64,000 nucleotides of DNA from Durusdinium trenchii. Lineage: Eukaryota > Sar > Dinophyceae > Suessiales > Symbiodiniaceae. Under the pieces are notes generated by a model. The model was not told the DNA's origin and made no database searches. It saw only the letters and a list, made by a program, of their open reading frames with translations. Where the stretch lies: the NCBI GenBank assembly GCA_963970005.1, contig CAXAMN010001292.1, forward strand, positions 1 to 64,000. Direction: 5' to 3'. The position numbers and the translations under genes were made by a program. Below, piece after piece: positions 1 to 8,960 of the stretch; the stretch's first letter is position 1; each line of letters begins with the position of its first letter.

Positions 1-1072
1 TACTGAATTCCTATTAACGGCTCATACACTTCTTGGGCAACTCTTGCGCTCGTTGGCAGCATTAAGCTCCAGCCGTGTGGACCCGCAACTCCCGATCTCT
101 CAGCCGCAGTTTGCGCTTGTCGAAAGTCAAACGGGCTGTCTGGGCTGGTAGCTGCATAGCCTAGCCCCACCAGCAGTCCCTCCGGGAGATCCAGGTCTAC
201 TCTGGAGAGGTCTTTATAGGTGGATTGTAACTGGCAAGCGAAAGAGGATGTGGCTTGGACCTTCTCCGGGCGAAACCAGCTTCTCCCTAGGGGCCTGTGG
301 CCCGCTACTTTGGCAGTTTCTTCTAAGTCACTAAGGCCAAAGCCTCGGCCATGTCGGAGGAGCTTGTGAAAAACTCCTGGTATTTCACGCGGCATATACC
401 AAGTAGTGGGGGCTCGCAGCCCAATGGGAGCTTTGAGTAGGAGCGTGCGATGGGCTCTCTGTCCATCAGCTACTCCACCAGGGCTCTGTTTAGGATCACC
501 AAGTAGTAATCGAAAGAAGGGTTGTTGGGGGACTGTTGGCGCAAAGGCAGATTTGAGGTCCATGTCCTGCTGCGCCTCTTCGCTAATGAGCAGGTCCACA
601 TTCTCCATATGGGTGTTGAGTGTGGAGTGAGTTTGCCCTTTTTGGTCCCAAGCAAGCCCAGTAGTGACGATCACCACGTGGCAGCCGGGGATGTATGACG
701 CCGCTTCGCTTGCTCGCAAGTCACAGTCCGTGCAAGCTGTGTTGGTCTCTGCCTCTTCCCTACTTACTGGTCGAATGAAATATCTTTGGTGGTCCGGCTC
801 TAAGTCAAAGGCTGTGAGCAGCTTAGTGATTGCCCGACCCGCTGGATTCTCTTTGTGCACCACTGCAATCTTGAGGTGAGTGGTGAGGGCCAGCCAGGCA
901 AGGAGAAAGGTCAGGGATCTGGTCTTGCCCGCTCCAAAGACACCTGCTACTGCCAAGGTAGATCTGCCAGCTCGAAGGGCCAGCGCAAGACTGGCGGCCA
1001 TTGAAACAATGTGCCCATTATCTTGCCGAGCGGCAGTTCCCAGGGCAACAGCAAAGCTGGATGCTTGGGGGG
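1..1072 (-). CDS. Cassette A: SF1 (Upf1-like) helicase region, open to the window edge
   Basis: This minus-strand frame is open from about 1072 to base 1, so its C-terminus lies outside the window. Three superfamily 1 helicase motifs are readable: a Walker A loop GVFGAGKTRS (about 922-950), a Walker B-like LISEEAQQD (about 558-585) and motif III LLGDPKQSPGG (about 500-530). This suggests an ATP-dependent nucleic-acid translocase of the Upf1/ZNFX1 type. The same motifs occur in the plus-strand copy at 32635-33112. The frame continues the 1018-3864 gene: a run of six G at 1067-1072 holds one base more than the alignment with copy B predicts. I therefore read the two as one protein broken by a single homopolymer frameshift, either real or a sequence error. 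Substrate and cellular role are unknown. Confidence 0.72.
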
Positions 1073-3864
1073 CAGTATTGCATTGTATTGCCTGAGGTCA
1101 GCAGCTGGAAGAGGGCGTGCAAGCTCTGCAAAAGGACTACCGTGCATTCTAGTTGATACGGAATAGGCACTTGGCCCGGAATACCCAGCACTGTGGGTTT
1201 GTGCTCTGCAGCCAAGCAGGCCATTTGCAAGAGATGGTCGGCAGTGACTGTGTCTCCTGCTTCCGCAATGGCCAACACTCGGAGCTTAGTTGCTCTAGGT
1301 TCTAGCACGCATAGGCTAGGTGGGAACACCCATGGCGCTGGACACGCTAGTCCGGTTTCGGTTGGTGTGGGCAGTGGCACGAAATCTTCCGGGAACGGTA
1401 CTAAGGCAACATCCCAGTGCCGAGGACTGCTCAGCCGACGAAGTTTCTCACTTGGCGATTCATCCCCTTTTCGTTTTCGAGAGGGAGACACAAAAGCCAG
1501 CAAGAGCGCCAAGACTGAGTAGCATGCGCCGTGCTCCTCCAGAACGATCCGATAGGCCTTCCCAGCCTGCGAGCCCATATGCACTGTACTCGAGGGACTG
1601 CTGGCGAGTTGTTCGAAATTACAACTTTGGAAGTGCGCCGGGCAAAAGATAGCTGTTTGCGACCCCGAAGGAAAGGCTATGCGATATTCATGCATGCCCT
1701 GCAATCCAGTGGCCGTGGGCGTGACATCCACGACTAGGCCAAACTTTCGCACTGTGGGGCTGCTCCACAGTTCTTGTCTTGTGGTGGCCTCATCGACAAA
1801 GGTGAGCTGCGGGAGAAAGAGGGCTAGAACGACAAAGACTTCTCGGAACGGGATCGGCGCCAGTAGGTCTCGAGCCATCTCCGTCAGCCATTGGGCACAT
1901 GCACTTTGGGTACCTTTGCCAACACGAAAGTTTTTGAGCAGCAGCGCTTCTTCCATGGAGGCGATTGGCTGTCCTGCCACACAGCTTTGTAGTAGCACCA
2001 GCAATTCCTGGTCAGAACAATGGAGATTGGACACCAACAAGCTGATAGCTCCTTCCCAATCCTCACTCGTCATGGCCGTTTCGAACCGAATCCAGGAGGC
2101 AAGTCGCATCGGAGCGGCAATTCGATCGCGGCGAGGGATAACATCCGGGTGCGTGAGCTTCAGCATGGTGAGACTAACTTTGCCCGTAGGGAGTTGGCAC
2201 TGGAGCCAGTGCCAGTAACAGTGCTTGTGCTTGCCCATCCATCTTGCAGAGTCTGTTACGTACGTGATGTGCAAAGATCGTTGCAACATGTCGAGCTCGT
2301 TCTCTGTGGGCTTCCAGTCACACAAGCAATCTTCAGCAGCATGGACAAGATAGTAGTTGTGCCTGTCCGGCTCTGCAGTGGCAACGAGTGCCGCTAAGAC
2401 ACTCTTTGGCGTTGCAATGGCGCCTAGGCGCGCTGTGATCTGACTGGCTGGCCAGAGGCAACGAATTGCTAAGGCAATCACTGCTCCCGTGTAGCTGCCA
2501 GCACTAAAACCATTTACGGTAAAATGGGTAGGATCTGCTTGTTCAGTCGGCCGCAGACACCCAAGCGCTGGTAAGTAGGCTAGAAGTCGCAGTGGCTGGA
2601 GCGAAAGAAGCTTCCACCAAAGACCACTGAGAAAGGCCTGGTGCGGCAGCCGTCGATGGGCAGGGAGCAGCCTGGCTGCTTGTAACACATGCTGTGTTCG
2701 TTGGTACAGAAGGGCTGCCTTGCCATACCCTAGAGCTTCCCATTTCTGGCACGGATTCTGTGTGAGCGCAAAGAGGGTGGCGACTTCACGCACTCCGGTT
2801 GACCAGCCATAGGCAACCCCCCATTCCTGTTCATCAAGGACATCTGCGGGGGAGAGTGACGGCCCATAGACTTGACTCTCTCCTACCGGCGGACACGCGC
2901 AATGGAAGTGCGGTGGGACCTCACCTTCAAGGGCTCCGCCCCCCAGGCCACCACAGTTGATCTGAAATACTGACGGCAGTGGTGGGGATGTGCCGCCAAC
3001 CCAGTACCCATTAAGTTGGGCAATCATCCATAGGACAGTGACCCAGAGTATTTCACCCTGCTGACGTTGGTATATGGCTTCAAACACCTGTGGTGCAATA
3101 CCTTCCAGGGGCATAACCGTGCCTCGGAGCTGAAGGAGCAAATCGCTATTGACTTGAAGGAAATGCTCTTTTTCTCCGGGGACAAGACACTGGGGGTGAG
3201 CTAATGCAACTTGCAATTCCTCGTGAGGACATGCTTCAATGTCTTTGTGGACTGCAACTACCCCTCGTAGTTTGGCGACTTGACTCCACGGCACAAAGAG
3301 GGGAGGAGACAGCTGTTGCGGACAGGGAGTGCATGGACGAGGGTCAGGTGCCTGACTACCCTGAGTCGAGTCGCTTTCGATTGCCTGAGCAAGTCGTTCC
3401 GCTCTCTTGGCAGAAGTATCAGACGAGGGCGTGGATGCTGACTCCACGTCTGTATCACCGAACTCTGCCGGAAGACAGCTAAGGCTGTCCCCCTGCAGTT
3501 GTGCTGTAAAGAGTTCTGTCGCTTGCGGACGAATCGCCCGCCACTTTAAGAGCAGGCAGAAGCGCAGGGCACTGTTGCCTGCCACCCCAGAGAAATAGCC
3601 TGTGAATTTGCAACCTCCTATTGGTTTCCAAGTCTCCACCACCCATGCGGGGGGGAGATTGGGCATGCCTAGTATTGCAATCGGTAGCGTTTCCCACCCC
3701 TGTTGCTCCAGCTCTCGTAAAGCAGCTTGCGCTCCCACTTTGGCTTTGCCAAAGGCATGAAATATGGCAGGACGCATTCGGTTGCGCGGCAGTGCACTAG
3801 CTTGAAAGAGATGTTCACCTGGCAACGACGCGACTGTACATGGCCCAGTAAGCATTGGAAGCAC
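1018..3864 (-). CDS. Cassette A gene A5: alpha/beta-hydrolase-containing protein, upstream part of the helicase polyprotein
   Basis: This is a 948-residue frame. Around residue 450 it has the nucleophile-elbow pattern G-F-S-A-G-S, followed by an acidic stretch HAAEDCLCDW near 508 and KHKHCYWHW near 545. These give a plausible Ser-Asp-His triad of an alpha/beta hydrolase. All three are conserved in copy B at 31057-31400. The N-terminal 110 residues match the C-terminus of the B4 frame, so A4 and A5 were probably once joined; here stop codons lie in the 33-base gap between them. The C-terminal residues after about 930 are out of frame, because the true continuation is the helicase beyond the G6 run at 1067-1072. 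The hydrolase substrate cannot be told from sequence. An ordinary serine hydrolase or a catalytically idle fold are both possible. Confidence 0.68.
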   Translation of the reverse strand: MLPMLTGPCTVASLPGEHLFQASALPRNRMRPAIFHAFGKAKVGAQAALRELEQQGWETLPIAILGMPNLPPAWVVETWKPIGGCKFTGYFSGVAGNSALRFCLLLKWRAIRPQATELFTAQLQGDSLSCLPAEFGDTDVESASTPSSDTSAKRAERLAQAIESDSTQGSQAPDPRPCTPCPQQLSPPLFVPWSQVAKLRGVVAVHKDIEACPHEELQVALAHPQCLVPGEKEHFLQVNSDLLLQLRGTVMPLEGIAPQVFEAIYQRQQGEILWVTVLWMIAQLNGYWVGGTSPPLPSVFQINCGGLGGGALEGEVPPHFHCACPPVGESQVYGPSLSPADVLDEQEWGVAYGWSTGVREVATLFALTQNPCQKWEALGYGKAALLYQRTQHVLQAARLLPAHRRLPHQAFLSGLWWKLLSLQPLRLLAYLPALGCLRPTEQADPTHFTVNGFSAGSYTGAVIALAIRCLWPASQITARLGAIATPKSVLAALVATAEPDRHNYYLVHAAEDCLCDWKPTENELDMLQRSLHITYVTDSARWMGKHKHCYWHWLQCQLPTGKVSLTMLKLTHPDVIPRRDRIAAPMRLASWIRFETAMTSEDWEGAISLLVSNLHCSDQELLVLLQSCVAGQPIASMEEALLLKNFRVGKGTQSACAQWLTEMARDLLAPIPFREVFVVLALFLPQLTFVDEATTRQELWSSPTVRKFGLVVDVTPTATGLQGMHEYRIAFPSGSQTAIFCPAHFQSCNFEQLASSPSSTVHMGSQAGKAYRIVLEEHGACYSVLALLLAFVSPSRKRKGDESPSEKLRRLSSPRHWDVALVPFPEDFVPLPTPTETGLACPAPWVFPPSLCVLEPRATKLRVLAIAEAGDTVTADHLLQMACLAAEHKPTVLGIPGQVPIPYQLECTVVLLQSLHALFQLLTSGNTMQYCPPSIQLCCCPGNCRSAR

Positions 3865-3897
3865 TGAAAGTATTCCCTGTTCAAAGGTGGCTCAAGC

Positions 3898-5067
3898 TCA
3901 GCTAGTGACCCACGGCGTTCGCTCTCTTCCCGCAGGGGTGAGGGCCCTGGGATGGGATTGTCGTGGCCACTTGATCGTGCTGTCTGGACCACGTTCATTC
4001 GGGGTGGTAACAGGGCTAGGCCAAAAGTGCTTACACATATAAAGCCCATATAGGGACCAGACCATACATAGGTCAAGGGCGGTTTGCGTTGCGACACCAA
4101 CAAAAGGGGTAAACATAGTGCCACTGATGACTGTATCGCTTGGATTGACTGGTGGTCTGGCTCTAGATACCAAGGCAAGGCGGCCCGCCTGGAGGCTCTT
4201 CGCCAGGGTCGAAGCAGTAGCATCATGTTCTAGCGGACTGTGCTTGCTGCGATTGCCGATTGAAACGACCAGTCCTGCATTATATTCCAAGTGAGCCTCT
4301 GTGAAGAGGAGCATACCAATTCCTGCACAGGAGCTAGACTCTGAGCGTGCACGCCCCAGCAGATCGACCCACTGGTGCTGTTGACGCGCCAGCTGCAGTA
4401 GATCTTGCACTTCAAAAAGCGTGACTGGTACACAGTCATTGTCAATGAGTGCAAAGTGTTGCGCCGGATACAGGAAACGCGCTACCTCTAACACAAAAAC
4501 TCCTGCCCAGTAGTATGGAACCTTGTGGAGTCCAGTAGTAGCATCCGCACACACCCAAAGGATGTCAGTTGTTTCTTCCTGGGGACCTACTAGGCACCTA
4601 CGTGAAGCCCACCATGCTGCAAAAGCCGGCCAATGCGGGACATCTGCTGGCATGCGATTGTCCACTATTAAGTAGATCATTTGATTATTCATGATCAAGT
4701 CACGGTGTGACATTAGTGTTCGAATGATGGCAGCAGTATCGGGCAAATCACCCTCTGTTTCAAGAGTGGGATACCCCTCGTCCTTTTTGGGTGGCTGAGC
4801 TCGAACATCGGACAAACCCAGAGTAGGGCAGGCAGAATCAAGGCCGAAAGGACTGCTAAGAGTGTCTTTCATTGCCATTGCTGCATATGCTTCCTCCTGG
4901 GACTGGTCCACACTAGCCTCCGTACCCCTGGCAAAGTTGGCCTGGCCATCTGCTGTCAGCCACTCCGCGTGATCACGTGTGTATACAAAAGGCACGTGGA
5001 CTCTGTCCTCCAACCCTTCCGTTAGGTCCAGTGAGTTACTGTCCTCCATCCACGGATCATGTGACAT
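3898..5067 (-). CDS. Cassette A gene A4: conserved protein with glycosyltransferase-like motifs
   Basis: 389 residues starting at an ATG (MSHDPW). It is the counterpart of B4 at 28616-30066. The acidic N-terminal 120 residues are poorly conserved. The core holds YLIVDNRMP, then YYWAGVFVLE, then a DND triplet in FALIDNDCVPVTLFE, and later LEYNAGLVVS. An acidic DxD-type triplet followed by an N-A-G-L strand is reminiscent of nucleotide-sugar transferases. This is a pattern argument only, and no family is assigned. A degenerate DinoSL-like motif lies about 150 bases upstream on the same strand. The frame ends 33 bases before A5 in a tail that B lacks, which suggests that a frame break rather than a true stop ends the gene here. 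Confidence 0.6.
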   Translation of the reverse strand: MSHDPWMEDSNSLDLTEGLEDRVHVPFVYTRDHAEWLTADGQANFARGTEASVDQSQEEAYAAMAMKDTLSSPFGLDSACPTLGLSDVRAQPPKKDEGYPTLETEGDLPDTAAIIRTLMSHRDLIMNNQMIYLIVDNRMPADVPHWPAFAAWWASRRCLVGPQEETTDILWVCADATTGLHKVPYYWAGVFVLEVARFLYPAQHFALIDNDCVPVTLFEVQDLLQLARQQHQWVDLLGRARSESSSCAGIGMLLFTEAHLEYNAGLVVSIGNRSKHSPLEHDATASTLAKSLQAGRLALVSRARPPVNPSDTVISGTMFTPFVGVATQTALDLCMVWSLYGLYMCKHFWPSPVTTPNERGPDSTIKWPRQSHPRALTPAGRERTPWVTS

Positions 5068-5212
5068 GATTGTTACTCTGCTCGAAGGTACGAATGCAGC
5101 TCCCGCCAGCTAAGGCTGGCAGTTGCCCTGAGCGCCACAAGCAAACGAACGGCAACAATGGTGATGTCAGCTAAGGCTGACCTCACTCATGTGTGCTGGA
5201 CGCTACGACCTG

Positions 5213-5232
5213 CTTCGAGCCAAATATTACAG
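5213..5232 (-). promoter_or_regulatory. Degenerate DinoSL-like relic upstream of A4
   Basis: On the minus strand this reads CTGTAATATTTGGCTCGAAG. It resembles the 3' part of the dinoflagellate spliced leader with an extra G before the final AAG and a short deletion in the middle. Alone it is weak. It gains weight from position and strand, and from the same GGCTCGAAG ending before B2 and A2. Confidence 0.4.
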
Positions 5233-5375
5233 CAAAGCGCATCTCCCGAGGATCAACTGCATCTAGCCTTTCGTGGGGGGCAATTGCCAAACTGTACCTG
5301 AAGACCCTAACAACCAAAACACAGAAAGGGGGGGACATCATGTTACAGCAGAGGCGTGTCTCTACGACCTTGCAA

Positions 5376-6203
5376 CTACTGGTCATGATCATCCGCGTGT
5401 GGATGCAGAAGGGAGAGCAACCAGGCTACGTACACCAGGCCACAAAGTTGGGAATGTAGGTCAGCCAGGGGAGTGAGGAGAGCACCCTGTACATCTTGAG
5501 GCATATAGTCTACAGTTTGTTCAATTTCCTGTACCAAAGCATGTAGACCTTGCACTCTTGCATGTAGGGCTGATTCAATCTGGTGGTGTGTGCGTTCTGT
5601 GTGCCGCTGTGGGGCCGCTTGCTCAGTAGGCTGCGTGTCTACTCGAAGGGCTTGCTGTCGTTGCCTGTCGTCATGAAACCAAAAGCCCACTCTCCTCGGG
5701 AGGGAGCCTGACAAGGGGCGTGTCTGTAAGAAAATTTCAAGAGGATCCGCGTTCTCTGCAAGGATCCTAGCGTTCACTGCTTCAGCCAATACTGTGAGGA
5801 GGTGGCTTTCATGGTGCTGTATGTGCAAGATCATCCTGCGGAGTCGAGTGCGCTTTGTGCCATAAGTTGTGGCTCCCCTGGTGTTGATTGCAATACAGCC
5901 CTGATGATAGAGCGGGATGATGGCCCCTTCAACAGTTGCCCGGAGCTTTAACAGAGCTGGCGGAAATTCAAACCCCTCTGTCCATTCTGGGAAGGGGGTA
6001 TGTACATTTTCTTTAACTGCATCCACTGGAAACAAATGCAGCAAATAGCACTGCGCCCTCTGCCCTCTATAGACGAAATTAACAATAAGGTCAAGCACCC
6101 CATACCGAATGTCCTTATGGTGGAGCTCAAGACGTACAAAGTTGGTGACATCAACATACGTACCGTCGTCAGCCAGAAAAACTGGTTCTGGATGTGTCTG
6201 CAT
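5376..6203 (-). CDS. Cassette A gene A3: conserved protein of unknown function
   Basis: 275 residues with an ATG start. It aligns along its whole length with B3 (27211-28050): both share PEPV near the start, then YVDVTNFVRLE / FIDVSAYVRLE, R/HYGVLDLIVNF, FPPAL, CIAIN(T/D)RG and an H-rich L-C/N-G-L ... LHP tail. No catalytic motif or signal peptide is recognisable. Conserved hydrophobic strands in the first 150 residues suggest a folded beta-rich domain. A low-complexity Q/R/H linker (about residues 170-210) precedes a helical C-terminal region. A good DinoSL relic lies about 100 bases upstream on the same strand. Conservation of the frame in two diverged copies supports a real gene. Confidence 0.66.
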   Translation of the reverse strand: MQTHPEPVFLADDGTYVDVTNFVRLELHHKDIRYGVLDLIVNFVYRGQRAQCYLLHLFPVDAVKENVHTPFPEWTEGFEFPPALLKLRATVEGAIIPLYHQGCIAINTRGATTYGTKRTRLRRMILHIQHHESHLLTVLAEAVNARILAENADPLEIFLQTRPLSGSLPRRVGFWFHDDRQRQQALRVDTQPTEQAAPQRHTERTHHQIESALHARVQGLHALVQEIEQTVDYMPQDVQGALLTPLADLHSQLCGLVYVAWLLSLLHPHADDHDQ

Positions 6204-6302
6204 GGCGAGTCTAATATGCGGCTTGGCTTCACTATAGTGTGTGTAAGCGAAACCCGGCAGGTGCTATGCAAAAGAGGACCGGCTGGCAAGTTGTTTCTCT
6301 TG

Positions 6303-6321
6303 CTCTGAGCCAAAGGTCTGC
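6303..6321 (-). promoter_or_regulatory. DinoSL relic upstream of A3
   Basis: The minus strand reads GCAGACCTTTGGCTCAGAG, close to the 3' 19 bases of the dinoflagellate spliced leader with one base lost from the T run and one G inserted near the end. It lies about 100 bases before the A3 ATG on the same strand. Confidence 0.5.
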
Positions 6322-6538
6322 AGAGACAGAAGAAGACGTTTGGTAACGAGTCCGCTGACCTGTATCACGCGCGTCATTACTACTTGCTATATACTGTTGT
6401 TACCGTCATGGTAGTTGTGTTACTCCTGCGCCGCACTGCATGAGACTCAGAGCCTGCTGCTGTTCAGGCTCGAAGCTGAGTAGTGATTCCACGCCTCTGC
6501 CCAAACTGAATAGGACAATCAGTAGCAACCTTTTGCTC

Positions 6539-7174
6539 ATGGCCCTGCCTTTCATTGTTGGCCCACATCAGTGTTCCCTCACTCAGGGCCCAGAGGGGCG
6601 CCCACAAGTTGAGGTGGTCTTGCGTATACGGCTACCACTAGCAGAATTTTTTGACGCTCTCCTCCTCTCACTTGCGGAACAACACCCGTTGTTTCAGCAA
6701 ACAGGGCCTGAGCCAGCCCCGACTCCTGCAGCCCCGGTCAAAGCAGGTCTTCAGACAATGGGACACAGAAGCTCCTCTCAGAAGGAGGAAGCCTCGCCTA
6801 AACGGAAAACGACTGGTCGTACTCATCCAAAAAAGCCGGTGCATCCTCCCAGGCATGATACACCAGCTGATCCTACCCATGAAAAGCTGCTGGCTGTACT
6901 CTCGCATGCTGCACGACTCCCGGACACTGGCGAAGGGGGAACCACCATGGCTTGTGCAGACTTCCCCTCTGTTGGTCCAGGGGATACGATGATGCCGCCG
7001 ACCGCGGAATCGACCGCCGGCTGGCCTCCCCGACAGGCAACTAGCAGTCGTCTCCCTGCACACCAGTATGTCACACATGGGCATATTCAATATCGAGTTA
7101 CGGAGGACGGCACGCACGAGCATTTACCACCGCCACGTGCATTTGCACACCCAAAGAAGTGCCCCGTCCAGTGA
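6539..7174 (+). CDS. Cassette A gene A2: conserved unknown protein, inverted relative to its neighbours
   Basis: About 211 residues from ATG 6539 (MALPFIVGPHQC); an upstream in-frame extension to 6440 exists. It is the counterpart of B2 (26195-26898). Both begin with M-x-L-P-x-x-x-G-P-x-x-C and a conserved beta-type stretch (VEVVLRIRLPL / LELSLRVCLPV), then a long basic, proline-rich, disordered middle. Both end in AHPKKCPVQ. No enzymatic motif is visible. In cassette B the B2 gene points the same way as B1 and B3. Here A2 points opposite to A1 and A3 while keeping its place between them. A weak SL-like ending GGCTCGAAG lies at about 6467-6475, some 65 bases upstream. Confidence 0.66.
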   Translation: MALPFIVGPHQCSLTQGPEGRPQVEVVLRIRLPLAEFFDALLLSLAEQHPLFQQTGPEPAPTPAAPVKAGLQTMGHRSSSQKEEASPKRKTTGRTHPKKPVHPPRHDTPADPTHEKLLAVLSHAARLPDTGEGGTTMACADFPSVGPGDTMMPPTAESTAGWPPRQATSSRLPAHQYVTHGHIQYRVTEDGTHEHLPPPRAFAHPKKCPVQ

Positions 7175-7246
7175 ATCGGTAGAGAGACCCAATGTCCCGC
7201 TTTCCTTTTCAACAGGGGCTCCCTGGCCAGCCAATAAGGATAATTA

Positions 7247-8248
7247 CTAACCCCAATCTGTCCACTCATGTGGCTGCGCTTTGCGTTTTTCACGGAGGGC
7301 GGTGAGTATCATGTCCATTTCGCTAGCTAGTGTCCAGCACGCATTGGCCCCTGGTTGAACATTGCAGTGCTGATGGCATGTGCGCGCATCTTGGAGGGTG
7401 CGTTGAATATCACACGCTGAAGTACGCACCGTGCCCGCGCGAGTGATGAGTTCTCGACTAAGCCGTGCGTGCGGCGCATCATGACCATCAATCAAGTCTT
7501 GGTCAGTAAGGGCCTGCAAAGCATATACCCCTAACTGGGCCGGGGGGCGCACTACCGCAGCCTGGGGGCTCATTTCTCCACGCGCTCTGTTTGATTGCTC
7601 TTGTATGGGGGTGGGGCGACTTTGCGGCAACATCCAGGGCGGGATTGGCGGTGTCGGACGTGCTAAGGCGACTGGGACAGCCGGTAGCGTATACATTTGC
7701 GAGAAAGGGAAGGAAGCTAAGGCTTCCCCCAGTTCAGGAGGTCTGGCCTGTCCACGCCCTACGGCCCATCCATGGGGAGAGAGACAATCAGCTTGCTGAA
7801 GGATACGATAAACTGTTGCCCTTTGTGGGGCACACCTCCCATGCAGGAGAACGCCATCATGTGTGATGTGCGGCGAGTCTTCAAAGGGAAAGAGGACCTG
7901 CCCACTAGTGAGCACCAGGTAAGATCGGCATATCTCTGCTGGCACGGCAACTAATTGCATCTCCGATATGCGAGGGCATGTTCCATCATCCAAAGGAGTT
8001 CTTGGGAAGCCAGCAACAGCCAGACGCAGCGGGAGCTGTCTCTGGGCTACGTTTACGTTGAGTTGGACAAAATGTACCTCACCATCAGAGTGTTTGTAAA
8101 TCATGCGAGCAAAGGGAGAGAGGTCCAGGCCTCCAGGTCCAATCTCCATTGGTTTGGTACTCTTGGCTGCCTCTGTGCTTCGCTCAGTGAGGATCTGGAC
8201 TAAGGTCCAGACCCTCTCTTCTGAGATAGATGTTGTTCTATGGAACAA
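7247..8248 (-). CDS. Cassette A gene A1: conserved protein of unknown function
   Basis: 333 residues in one uninterrupted frame from an ATG. The B1 gene (25050-25877) is its counterpart: LDLSPFARMI aligns with VSLTDFAQAI, PHITHDGVLLHG with PHITQEGFILHG, GVYALQAL with GVYASQAA. Both end in a helical region containing CHxxC/H and a W/H-x-x-xSEMD-like stretch. The middle is rich in P and A. No family is recognised. The start is supported by a clear DinoSL relic 38 bases upstream. Because B1 needs two frame corrections and A1 none, A1 is the better template for this family. Confidence 0.68.
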   Translation of the reverse strand: MFHRTTSISEERVWTLVQILTERSTEAAKSTKPMEIGPGGLDLSPFARMIYKHSDGEVHFVQLNVNVAQRQLPLRLAVAGFPRTPLDDGTCPRISEMQLVAVPAEICRSYLVLTSGQVLFPFEDSPHITHDGVLLHGRCAPQRATVYRILQQADCLSPHGWAVGRGQARPPELGEALASFPFSQMYTLPAVPVALARPTPPIPPWMLPQSRPTPIQEQSNRARGEMSPQAAVVRPPAQLGVYALQALTDQDLIDGHDAPHARLSRELITRAGTVRTSACDIQRTLQDARTCHQHCNVQPGANACWTLASEMDMILTALREKRKAQPHEWTDWG

Positions 8249-8285
8249 GGTTGCAGGAACAAATCGCCCGTGGTAGCTGCCCTGT

Positions 8286-8304
8286 CTTGAGCTAAAGGCT
8301 ACGG
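8286..8304 (-). promoter_or_regulatory. DinoSL relic directly upstream of A1
   Basis: On the minus strand this reads CCGTAGCC, then TTTAG, then CTCAAG. The first eight and last six bases equal the ends of the dinoflagellate spliced leader, with two bases lost and one changed between them. It ends 38 bases before the A1 ATG. This is the clearest two-ended relic in the window. Confidence 0.72.
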
Positions 8305-8960
8305 ATGGGTCAGCTATCCAGTGAGATCAGACCATCGAAACTGGTTGTCTGCCAAGGCAACAAGGTCTTGCACTTCAGAGTGCGGACGCAGTCATTGTCA
8401 ACGAGGCCAAGATGCATCAGGAAAAAAGAACCTGGCTGCTTCCAGGACAAAAACTCGCCCAGCAGAAAGGAACTGTTCGCAGGCCACTAGCATGGGTTGC
8501 CTGCGCCCACAGGTCGGTTCGTTCATTCTGAGGCTCCACTAGGTTTCTCCTGGCCGCCCACCACTACGCAAAAGCTAACCAGTGGCTTATGTCCTTGGGT
8601 GCACGTTGTCGACAATCACGTAAATCATGTCATGACTCTAGGAGTTCCCTATCTTGTGGAAGACACTCAATGATGGCAGCGGTATCAGGGCCCTGTTGCT
8701 TGGCTGCCAGGTGGCCTGGATCTTGGTCAATCGGCTGTGCTCTCTGACAGGTGTGTGCAGGGCCTGATACGCCTGCACTTTGGCAAGATTGCACGAACGA
8801 AACGAGAGGCATATCAGTGGTCAGGCAGTGGAGGCATATTTTTTTTTCGGAGAGCCACGCAGAGGATGATGACCAGTGGGCGGCTGACTCCTTTGCTGCC
8901 CTCAAGTAAAGGCAATCAAGTGCACACTCCAGCAAGGTGACGGCCATGTCCCGTGGAGTG
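8305..8960 (-). pseudogene. Decayed second copy of the A4/B4 gene
   Basis: Minus-strand translation in shifting frames gives pieces of the A4/B4 family in the right order. These are AKVQAYQALHTP (B4: AKAQAYQALRTP), QGPDTAAII, IYVIVDN, AWWAARRNLVEPQNERTD, GLRTVPF-WA, LVDNDC and LVALADNQFRWSDL, which then meets a stop. No frame stays open for long, so this is a pseudogene fragment covering roughly the first half of the family. It abuts the A1 leader relic at 8304, so the join is a likely insertion or rearrangement point. Confidence 0.62.

Noticed and set aside
1193..2397. Several plus-strand frames of 110-180 codons over cassette A
   Set aside because: They are shadows of the A5 gene on the minus strand; their translations are low-complexity and match nothing.
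3884..3897. Plus-strand AGGTGGCTCAAG resembling the spliced-leader end
   Set aside because: It lies on the antisense strand of the cassette A junction, heads no plus-strand gene, and only nine bases match.
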